This document shows positions 26,232-34,035 of a DNA stretch of 64,000 nt, piece after piece. The first letter of the stretch is position 1. Every line of letters begins with the position of its first letter. Position numbers and translations under genes: made by a program. The DNA is taken from NCBI GenBank assembly GCA_921293015.1, contig OV121091.1:24288839-24352838 (forward strand), given 5' to 3'. This DNA is from Phorcus lineatus. Its lineage: Eukaryota; Mollusca; Gastropoda; Trochida; Trochidae. Below the pieces are notes generated by a model. The model made no database searches. It was not told the DNA's origin and saw only the letters and a program-made list of their open reading frames with translations.

Positions 26232-26689
26232 TCCGAATCGAAAGCTGCACCTTCCTGAGAGTACAACATCTGGCATCAATGGATGCTGAAATAATAAAAT
26301 GAACACAGAGCAGAATTGTGCAACATCACATGATTAAACAGTCATTATATACAGATGAATGAATTGAAAAATATCATATACTGGTATTATTTACAGAAAC
26401 ATGAAGCTTACTGTGAATATACTCTATATTCAAAATTATAAAATAACTTGGGTGGGAGAGGAGGGGATAAAACAAAACACGTCTGCTCTCTCTGTTAACC
26501 AGCTTCGAAAGAGGCCGGCAATAACTTTATGACAATCACGTGACTAGTTTATAACTTTTCATTGGATAGCCCCCGTTAATGCTGCAAAGTGCACAGCTTA
26601 CGGTCAAAGGGAGGCAACTCTTGTCACGTAACCCCCTTTACTCCTTCACTTAAATGAATTTATTAAATACAAGATATGAATAAATTTTC
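26232..26689 (-). repeat. Spacer unit A2 between the two B repeats
   Basis: The 458 bp between B2 and B1, happening to be the same length as B. In Ngaro-type architecture this should be the second copy of a repeat whose first copy (A1) starts the element; that first copy is not visible in this window. On the minus strand an AATAAA lies about 30 nt into A2 (26663-26658), a possible polyadenylation signal for the element's transcript. Confidence 0.65.
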
Positions 26690-26698
26690 TTAAGTGAA
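26645..26698. repeat. Inverted repeat spanning the A2/B1 junction
   Basis: TTCACTTAA (26645-26653) and its exact reverse complement TTAAGTGAA (26690-26698) flank about 36 bp that itself pairs partly (TGAATTTATT against AATAAATTTT). The right arm is exactly the first nine bases of repeat B1. A stem at the junction could mark the site used by the recombinase or the circular junction, which is inference. Confidence 0.55.
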
Positions 26699-27147
26699 AT
26701 TCTGAGAAATCATCAAATCAATAACAAACTAGGTCAAATGGCATTATTGGGCGTAGCTTTATTACCAGATTACAGAGGCGGAAATGAGACAAGCATTGAA
26801 CGCCGACCTTAAAGGTAATGGCAGTTCACGTCTCTTATGACAGGGTTTTGCACATATCATTAGAGAATTACAATGATTGAGGCAACCAAGGGGTACTGCA
26901 CCTAGTGATGCCCCAAATCAAATGAAGGAAAACAACAAAAGCAATTGTGACAACCAAGGGTACTGCACATTGTGATGTCACAAATCATTCATGTCCTTAG
27001 CCTACTCACAGTTCATTTCACCTCAGCGGGTTTGGTCACACCGAGATGTCACTGCAAAACGGCGGCCGGGCATGAAAAGCAGACCCCGAGGGTCGGAAAC
27101 AGCAATTATTTATGGAACATTTTATGTGCTTGCCTCGAAATCCGCCA
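26690..27147 (-). repeat. Direct repeat B1 of the Ngaro-like element
   Basis: The inner 458-bp copy, lying 39 bp downstream of the hydrolase stop codon in element orientation. It reads identical to 25774-26231. It is not an LTR: both copies lie on the same side of the coding region. Confidence 0.9.
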
Positions 27148-27186
27148 CCGAACTTGGTATATAGCAAGTTCCGCCAACTAATACAA

Positions 27187-27765
27187 TTAATTCTGGAATG
27201 TGCAAACACCCTTTGTAAGAAATGCCTCCAAACCTCCTTGAAGACCATTCAGAAATATGTCATTTCCTATTGGGGAGAGATGAACACCATCGTCCCGAAA
27301 AAGGTTGGGATCCTCAACCGTTATCTCCCCATGCTTGATATGGCAGCCGCCGCTATCCCTCATTCCTTTACTTCCAAACCTATTGAACCGCCGTCGCTTA
27401 CGCTCCATGGCTATGTCGTCAATGGCCCCCCACCATGTTCTTCGCTGTAGAATGTCCGACCATATCAACTTTGTTTTGCTTGGCAATAAACCTCTAAGCC
27501 TCTGTATGTCTTCTTGCACGGTGCCTAACAACTTCTCCATTGGCATTCTGACTAAATCATTTGAGCCGAGATGGACCAAGAGAATATCGGGCGGCTGGTA
27601 ACTCCGTAACTGTTGAGCCACTATGGGAATGAGGTTGTCCCATTGCATGCCTCGTCGACCGTGCCACCTGATATTAACTCCATGTTTTTCTAGCCCCAAG
27701 TTCATACCTAATGGTCTTGTCACTGCTCGTCTATGGGCCCAGTATATAAGGGATGAACCCATCAT
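27187..27765 (-). CDS. SGNH/GDSL-type hydrolase domain of the retrotransposon
   Basis: 192 codons from ATG. Block I is GSSLIYW (residues 3-9, Ser5 the likely nucleophile), block II a Gly near residues 36-39 (WHGRRGM), block III LGSND (66-70, Asn69 for the oxyanion hole), and block V DGVHLS (159-164, Asp159-x2-His162). These are the catalytic blocks of SGNH esterases/lipases in the correct order at normal domain length. The first strand seems to begin before the ATG: PEIW is encoded in frame directly upstream, and before it lies TTTTTCCAG, a good splice acceptor, with an in-frame TAA at 27786-27784. The real protein may therefore gain an upstream exon. It follows the recombinase stop by 168 nt. 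In related elements the substrate of this enzyme is unknown to me; deacylation of a lipid or sugar ester is only a guess from the fold. Confidence 0.85.
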   Translation of the reverse strand: MMGSSLIYWAHRRAVTRPLGMNLGLEKHGVNIRWHGRRGMQWDNLIPIVAQQLRSYQPPDILLVHLGSNDLVRMPMEKLLGTVQEDIQRLRGLLPSKTKLIWSDILQRRTWWGAIDDIAMERKRRRFNRFGSKGMRDSGGCHIKHGEITVEDPNLFRDDGVHLSPIGNDIFLNGLQGGLEAFLTKGVCTFQN

Positions 27766-27933
27766 CCATATCTCTGGAAAAACTTAATACAGATTAGATG
27801 GGCTGAATTACACAACATTTTTAACATCAACCTTATCATGTAATAAAGTGTGTTTAAAATTATTACCAAAAGGTGATTTTATACAGAAATCTTACAAGTA
27901 ATAAACCCATAATGATAGGCTGGATATGGATGA

Positions 27934-28836
27934 TTACACCGATAGCCTTATGTACCGGGTGTAAGCCAGGGATCTCCATCGTCCCCACTTACAAATGTCA
28001 TCGTGGGAAACTCCTTTGGACGCGGCGTATGTTGCTGCACCTATTCTGAATGAATGTGATTTGAACCGTGATGCGGGCAAGTTTAAGAATATAACTGCTC
28101 GGCTCAATACTGTTGTAAATTGGTATCTTGTGACAGCCTTGCCATTCAAGTGGACAAAAAGATTAGGAAGAGCGGCTGGCCGCAATAAGAGATATTTTCT
28201 CATTGATACCACAGGACAAATACTTTGATCAGACTGGGTAGGCAGGATTATTGTAGTAGAGTGGCCATATTGGTCAGTTTTTGAACGTCGTATGGTTAGC
28301 TGTATGCTGGAGTTGAACATTTTAATATCCTCAAATTGCAATGCACGGTCCGCATTTGCCTCTGTAACCTGGATTATTTCTCCAATCCGCAGGAATCCAA
28401 AAAATGCAATCATGGATATAGCTGTAAACAAGTTTGCTTCAAACTGTGACCTACAAATGTGATGAAAGGCTCTTGGTAGTTGTTTTAGGATATCTATGGT
28501 AATGGGTAACCGTGAATCCATTGATGGGAAAATGCGCCTGTAACCTTTAACACACTTCCTTATCAAATAGCTGTCGGTTGGGTCCTTCCATCCATTGATG
28601 AGGTGGTATCTGCTTAATGCTGAAAGATGCAGGGTGACAGTTGAGTGAGATATGTTCCGGAACGACAAATTGGCAATATAGCATAACACATCGTCTGTTG
28701 ATGCTGGTCCTTTACCACCAATCTTCTTAATTTGACAAAACTGGAAAAATGCCTTGATTGCAGAGCTGTAAGCCTTCATAGAACTTGTTGCAAGTGAATT
28801 GTCGATGAGCCGGTGAGATTCCTCTCTCAACTCCAT
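27934..28836 (-). CDS. Tyrosine recombinase (phage-integrase type) of the retrotransposon
   Basis: 300 codons from the first ATG (28836-28834). It has an N-terminal SAM-like helical core-binding part (residues about 1-95), then the catalytic domain with Arg150 (FFGFLRIGEI), Lys186 (RRSKTDQ), His261-x2-Arg264 (SHSFRIGA), Trp287 (WGRW) and Tyr295 (YTRYIR): the full R-K-H-R-H/W-Y set. Tyrosine recombinases cut and rejoin DNA through a covalent 3'-phosphotyrosine. In DIRS-order elements this enzyme integrates the circular DNA copy, replacing the DDE integrase of LTR elements. The start overlaps the end of the reverse transcriptase frame by ten nt (ATGGAGTTGA), which suggests coupled translation. 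The frame reads open upstream to a TTG at 28854, but the ATG is preferred. No breaks seen. Confidence 0.92.
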   Translation of the reverse strand: MELREESHRLIDNSLATSSMKAYSSAIKAFFQFCQIKKIGGKGPASTDDVLCYIANLSFRNISHSTVTLHLSALSRYHLINGWKDPTDSYLIRKCVKGYRRIFPSMDSRLPITIDILKQLPRAFHHICRSQFEANLFTAISMIAFFGFLRIGEIIQVTEANADRALQFEDIKMFNSSIQLTIRRSKTDQYGHSTTIILPTQSDQSICPVVSMRKYLLLRPAALPNLFVHLNGKAVTRYQFTTVLSRAVIFLNLPASRFKSHSFRIGAATYAASKGVSHDDICKWGRWRSLAYTRYIRLSV

Positions 28837-30452
28837 AAGTGACTTGGGACGCAATCCGGGAATAGGTTGGCTGCAGGAGCCAGCAGACGAAATTTGTTGA
28901 TCTGTTGACGAGAAAGCGAGTCAGCAATAGTATTCTTTTCACCTGGGATATATTCACCTTTAACAGTGAGATTAATTTGTAGACATTTCAAAACAAATTT
29001 TCTGAGAAAGTGCATGACATAATTACATTTTGAAGACTGTTTGTTCAAAATTGCAACCACTGCAGTGTTGTCAGATTTGATTATTATCTTTTTACCTGTA
29101 AGATAGTTATCCCATATGTTTACTGCAACAAAAATTGGGAAGAATTCCAGAAGAGTAATATTCCGTGTCAACTTGTACTCATGCCATGACAAAGGCCAGC
29201 TCCCATAAGCCCATCTCTGGTCAAAGTACAACCCAAATCCTTTGCCCATGCCCCCTGCACTATCTGTATACAACTGTAGTGTTGTATTCATTGTCCAAAA
29301 TCTATCTTGAAAAATTGAAATGCCATTGTGATTTTGTAAAAAGGAGTGCCATACTACAAGATCTTCTTTAAGTGATTTTGTCACTCTGATTTTATGATGA
29401 GGTTTACTAACGCTCCATACAGCATTAATTGTTCTTCGAAGAAAAGCCCGACCAATTGGGATTGCGCGCAAGAAAAATGTTAACAATCCAACTAGACTTT
29501 CTAACTGTTTCCTTGTTACTTTCTTTCTGTGAAGAATACTGTCAAGTTTGCATTTGGCATCCTGGATTTTTTGTACTGGAATCTGTATTTGCTGTTTGAT
29601 GGAATCAATTTTGAATCCCAAAAATTCAATAGAGGTTGAAGGGTAAATAGTTTTATCTTCAGCGATTGGAACACCTAGTTCAGTGCAAAGTTGAAGAAAA
29701 GCTTGTAACACCTTTTCACATTCTTGCTTGTCAGATGCATGTCCTCCAAAGAAGAAATCATCCAGATAATGTATGACATCACCTTGACAATAACTGTGTG
29801 ATAAATGTGATTTTAGATCCCACTGTAGAAACTTTGCAAACTTTTCAAAGATTGAACAGCTAATACTGCATCCCATTGGTAAAACTTTATCAACATAATA
29901 TTTGTTTTTGAATTTTATTCCTAGCAACTTGAAATTTTCTGGAGATAAAATGCATATTCTAAAGGCATTTTTAATGTCTGCTTTGGCCATGTAGCTGCCA
30001 GGTCCAAGTTCCTGGATCATAGATATAGCATCATCTATTGTTGAATATTGCACTGAACAGAGTTCAGGGTCAATGAAGTCATTGATTGATTCGCCCTCAG
30101 GATGAGATAAATGGTGAATTAGCCTGTACTCCCCTCTGGCTTTCTTTGGAATGATACCAATAGGTGAAACTACAAAATCTTTGAAAGGTGGTGAGTCAAA
30201 TGGCCCTGCCATTCTCCCCAGACTTATCTCTTTCTCCAATTTGGTTTGAATAATTTGTTCAAATTTGGGATCTCTGGCTGATAATAAATTTTTGGATTCT
30301 CTAGCACCATGTGTGCCTTGATATTGTAAACTGAAACCATGTGTAAAACCATCTGCAAGAAGTTGTGCATCCTCACGCTCAGGGTAGTTTTTCAGTTCAA
30401 ACAAAAGCTTATTGACTTTTATTGGTGTGGGAGCTGTTACTTTGCAGAACAT
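28827..30452 (-). CDS. Reverse transcriptase / RNase H polyprotein of the retrotransposon
   Basis: 541 codons from ATG. Residues 1-90 are the conserved lead-in of this group (VNKLLFELKNYPE, GFTHGFSL, MAGPFDSPPF). Reverse transcriptase covers about 90-285: SPIGIIPKK, the first Asp at 159 (AKADIKNAF), LPMGCSISCSIFEKF (191-205), and the active-site YLDD at 229-232. RNase H runs from about 392 to 515 with Asp397 (LYTDSAGG), Glu436 (LLEFFP), Asp461 (KSDNTA) and Asp511 (IADSLSR), so all four metal-binding acids are present. It converts the element's RNA to DNA. The frame ends 28829-28827, overlapping the recombinase start. No gag or protease precedes it. A pyrimidine run just before the ATG (CCTTTTTTGTCCT) and an AG soon after could mean that the true 5' part was spliced on, which is unproven. 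Intact; probably functional if expressed. Confidence 0.93.
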   Translation of the reverse strand: MFCKVTAPTPIKVNKLLFELKNYPEREDAQLLADGFTHGFSLQYQGTHGARESKNLLSARDPKFEQIIQTKLEKEISLGRMAGPFDSPPFKDFVVSPIGIIPKKARGEYRLIHHLSHPEGESINDFIDPELCSVQYSTIDDAISMIQELGPGSYMAKADIKNAFRICILSPENFKLLGIKFKNKYYVDKVLPMGCSISCSIFEKFAKFLQWDLKSHLSHSYCQGDVIHYLDDFFFGGHASDKQECEKVLQAFLQLCTELGVPIAEDKTIYPSTSIEFLGFKIDSIKQQIQIPVQKIQDAKCKLDSILHRKKVTRKQLESLVGLLTFFLRAIPIGRAFLRRTINAVWSVSKPHHKIRVTKSLKEDLVVWHSFLQNHNGISIFQDRFWTMNTTLQLYTDSAGGMGKGFGLYFDQRWAYGSWPLSWHEYKLTRNITLLEFFPIFVAVNIWDNYLTGKKIIIKSDNTAVVAILNKQSSKCNYVMHFLRKFVLKCLQINLTVKGEYIPGEKNTIADSLSRQQINKFRLLAPAANLFPDCVPSHLWS

Positions 30453-31874
30453 AGGACAAAAAAGGAATTTATAATGCTATATTTTCCCTTCACGTGTATA
30501 TAAGTCACTAATAATTTTTTAAATCCACTATTGCTTTCATTACATATCTGTTGAGGTATACACACGTTTAACTTGTTTAATGTTGTTGGTTTCAACCACT
30601 AGTTCTTCAGTACGATAACATTTATATCCAGATCATTGGTCAAAGTTGTCACCATCGTATCTTTATACTCTTATTGTCATAAATCTATTGAATAATAAAA
30701 ATGTTACATATGCAGACATTAGTAATACCGTATCTGCATTATTCAGTTATATTCACTGAACAAACAATATAACATATATATGTAGATTATGTAGCTCTTA
30801 TATATCCAACGTTTTCTAAAACAAGGAATCATTCAAAGTTAAACTTTAAAAAAATTGTAGTTACAGGGGGTCAACAATTCTTTTATAGACTTTTTTTTAC
30901 ATGTTTTAACCTCGTTGTTGTTTTTTGTACAATTGGTGAGTAGCCTTAAGACCTTAACAATCACTGTAAGACTAAACATTGTGTACCCATTACGACGTTG
31001 TCATCGGATATGATATTAGCTATCTTCGCAGCCACTTGTGGAAATATGGGATCTAACCCATAACGAGATGAGGGATAAGTGTTATCAGACTGCAAACACA
31101 AACTGTTCTGTTTATCATATGCTTCTGTTGTCGTAAATTGGAGATATTCAAGGATGGGGCTTCATGCGACGCCATAACATTTTTGAAAGGACACCTTCAT
31201 TGTTGAAGTGACGTTATACCATTGTACACATGACGTCATCCCCTCTGTTATATCGTTACTGTAATGAGGAAGTGGTCAAAATGCAATGGTGAAAACATCA
31301 TCGCTTATAACGATAAATATCTTTATTCCTAGTACCTTTGAATATCTGTATTATAAAAGATAACTGAGTGGATACAATAATTTGTAAGTATTAACATGCA
31401 TGAAGAAGTTTTAAATCTTTGCTCAGCATTCTTGTGCATTGTTTTTTTTTTCTAAATGTATTGTTAATATGTTACTTTTTCTAATGTTCATAACCCTGCG
31501 TCTTGATAATGATTGAGATTTGTTTAGGTTAAATTGAATTTCCATTTGCATGATAAGAAGACATGATGTCGTTTCATGTGTTTTCAAGTTTTGTTAATCT
31601 TAAAACCAATACATTTTCCTTAAAATGAGAGATCGCAAGACGTTGGTGCAAGGCTGATGGTTAATTGCTAAAATAATTCATTGTTAACTATTGAGGCATT
31701 TGATCTCCGCCCGCGTATGCTGTTATAGAAATGCTAATACCTGGTCTGGTCTCATTACAAATGACAAGCTGCTAGTTTTATGCGTTACTTATGAATGTCT
31801 TCACTACAGTGTATTCTTCACTACTATTATATAAAATAGATTACTTTGATTACTAATTCTTTGCATATACAAAC

Positions 31875-31945
31875 TTCTGTAGATTGATATTGAGGAGTCA
31901 ATATCCTTCTTTTATCAACAACACTGTCTATCCAATTAGTGTATT
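31875..31945 (+). repeat. Dispersed repeat, copy 1 of 3 (TCAATATCCTTCT family)
   Basis: Core AGTCAATATCCTTCTTTTAT followed by CAACAACACTGTCT. Related cores lie at 42262-42332 and 49040-49115 in the same orientation. Short, diverged and non-coding. Confidence 0.55.
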
Positions 31946-32364
31946 ATTGATATTAAAGAACCTCGTGGTCTCGGAAAGAATTCGTTCTCAGTGATTAGGC
32001 TTGATGATCCAAAGGAAATAGTTTATACCATTTCCTACGTCTAAATAAAAGATAATATCAGTCCTAAAAATAAAACCTCATGATTTTTAAGAATAAAGAC
32101 CAATTCAAAATCATCAGCATTTCATTTATAAGGATACCTTAGCTTCAATGCAGTGATACTCAATCCAACAATAAAACATGCAACAGCAAACAAGCGGCAA
32201 ATAGCATAAAATACAAAATCAAAGACATGAAAACTCGTTTAGCTCTTAACAACTTTTGTAATTTGCACTTGTGCTCGACACAACCACTCACAATTTGCTA
32301 AAATGACGACTCTTTAAAAATTTAAATTTGAAAATTGAAATTCGTTAACACTTATCAAATACCC

Positions 32365-32480
32365 CTCATAAGTGTATGTTTTTTTGGTTGTCTTGTTAGC
32401 TGCTGTTTGTCCACTCATACATATATGTAATCACTGCGTTTAACAACCATTGTCAGTCAGTTAAAGTGTAAACAGGATAA
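32365..32480 (+). repeat. Third, short copy of the 38.7/43.4-kb repeat
   Basis: TTGTCTTGTTAGCTGCTGTT, TCCACTCATACATATAT, then AACAACCATTGTCAGTCAGT match in order the blocks TTGTCTCGTTGGCTGCGACC, TCCACTCATACAGATAT and AACGATTGTCAGTCGGT at 38787-38880. Confidence 0.65.
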
Positions 32481-33299
32481 TATTAAGTTATTGTCAGTTC
32501 AAATATTTGAAATTTCAATTTGTCTATTTTGATTTTAACCCTATCAAATCAGTATATTTATTGCTCTAGGTGAAACATTAATTTGTATTGAAATGACGTT
32601 GCGAAAAAATAAAGAAATTGATGTCCATAATGTGCTTGTCCTTATTTTGATTAATATAGTGTACTAATAGCAACCTAAATTACTATTATGTGTCCATACA
32701 TACAGTGATTGCGGTTGACAATATTTTCTGTTGAAACAAAAACCAGTTACTGAATAATCCTTTCTCTCAAACTGAAGCCACAATGTCAAAAAGGTTTGTG
32801 ATTATCCCTATTGCATTGATGAACATGTTATAGATTGTTCGGCTTTGAAAGAGAAATTTCTTTTGACGAGTTTTGATATTGTCAATAAGCGTCCTAATCA
32901 CTGTATTGGAAATAATTCAACATTTGTTCAAACTAAGGTGTATTGACATAGATAACCCTCTGGAGTATTACGATATTAGGTTTGTTTCGAAGATAGACTT
33001 CTATCGTAGGATTAAAGAATGTGTGGATTTAGATTTTGTTACTTGTGTCAGTGTTAGACAATGCCTCAGTCACAAATTTACTGCTCAGTGCGATATATAA
33101 ATGTACCTACATGTAGCTCTTAAAGTCCTTCTCACACTTCTGTATATCTTCACCCCTGAGTTACGTTAGCCCTTTCTCTCATAAGTGATCGTTGGTGGCC
33201 CAAGCCACTCATTGGCATCTTATCTCAGGATCGCCTTTCTTTTTGTATCGTACTGTATTCTGATAAAGAACTGATATTTTCTTTGAATATTGCCAACCA

Positions 33300-33490
33300 T
33301 GTCCTTTTGAAATGAGATAACATGTAGTGCAATTGTTTGCATCAAAGAATATCTGACATGGATTTGTTTCTTTTTACTTTTGGATTCTATTATATGGAAC
33401 AAAAAATTTGTCATAATGTTACTTATGCTCTATTGTATCCATGTCAATGTTTTATTATCTGATAGATAATTCACATGTAGCCAATTTACT
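33300..33490 (+). repeat. Local direct duplication, left copy
   Basis: About 190 bp matching 33847-34035 in the same orientation at an offset of about 546, with scattered substitutions and small indels. Landmarks: CCTTTTGAAATGAGATAACA, GTTTGCATCAAAGAATATCT, GTCATAATGTTACT and GTATCCATGTCAA. No coding content. Confidence 0.85.
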
Positions 33491-33846
33491 TTTTTTTGTA
33501 TTTTTTTATTCAGTTCATAAATCATTGTTATCATGTCTTTACATACATTCAAATAAACTTTAATCTGTCATCATTTCTACATGGAATATTACTACTTGTT
33601 ATTTCTAATGTACACATAGACTGGTAATTCAGATCATTGTCATTCATATTATTTATAGTCTATAATAATATAAAAATTGATAATACCTAAGCAAATCTTT
33701 AACCAATAGTCTCCATCTTTAACAAATATAAAGTATTTGTTGTTTTTTGTTGCAATATATTTCTCTATTTTTATTATTTCTTTAAGAGTTTTGTAAAAAT
33801 ATTGAAATGTAGGAATTTTCCCTCTTATGCTCATGTTATGTATGTA
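33491..33846. other. AT-rich spacer between the two duplicated blocks
   Basis: Very AT-rich. The 61-codon minus frame at 33649-33834 is Lys/Ile/Tyr-rich and looks like chance. Confidence 0.6.
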
Positions 33847-34035
33847 TCCTTTTGAAATGAGATAACATCTAGTGCAAATGTTTGCATCAAAGAATATCTG
33901 ACATGAAATTGTTTCTTTTTACTTTTGGACCCTTATATCGAACAAAGAAGTTGTCATAATGTTACTAATGCTCTAGTGTATCCATGTCAACATGTTTTAT
34001 TATCTGATGTATAATTCACATTTGGCCAATTTACT
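33847..34035 (+). repeat. Local direct duplication, right copy
   Basis: Partner of 33300-33490. The two copies differ at roughly one base in ten by eye, so the duplication is not recent. Confidence 0.85.

Larger units (their letters stand above)
25774..30452 (-). mobile_element. Ngaro-like tyrosine-recombinase retrotransposon, 5'-truncated
   Basis: Minus-strand element with, in its own order, reverse transcriptase/RNase H (30452-28827), tyrosine recombinase (28836-27934), SGNH-type hydrolase (27765-27187), then B1 (27147-26690), A2 (26689-26232) and B2 (26231-25774). Within the DIRS order, terminal split direct repeats of the A1-body-B1A2B2 type define the Ngaro group, and some Ngaro elements are known to encode an SGNH hydrolase. 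Such elements are copied to a DNA circle and joined to the host by the tyrosine recombinase, so no integrase, LTRs or target duplication are expected. I find no A1 copy (sequence like 26232-26689) and no gag-like frame to the right of 30452, so the 5' end is missing or the copy is truncated. The three frames are intact and B1/B2 look identical, which suggests a young insertion. The right boundary is approximate. Confidence 0.85.
30453..33299. other. Flank of the retrotransposon, no gene recognised
   Basis: No frame of note, no gag-like coding, and no copy of unit A2. Two dispersed-repeat fragments are noted: 31860-31950 (family shared with 42.26 and 49.04 kb) and 32365-32480 (short third copy of the 38.7/43.4-kb duplication). 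A stretch at 31205-31245 (AAGTGACGTTATACCATTGT) resembles 35305-35330. Confidence 0.5.

Noticed and set aside
25774-27147. The identical 458-bp direct repeats as LTRs of an LTR retrotransposon
   Set aside because: Both copies lie on the same side of the coding region, the element has a tyrosine recombinase and not a DDE integrase, and no repeat is seen at the other end.
26056-27181. Two near-identical 69-77-codon frames beginning MMSQIIHVLSLL
   Set aside because: They are the same stretch of the duplicated B repeat read twice and differ only where the repeat ends. No domain is visible.
27112-29371. Plus-strand frames of 68-112 codons within the retrotransposon
   Set aside because: They are antisense shadows of the hydrolase, recombinase and reverse transcriptase frames, whose catalytic motifs are clear.
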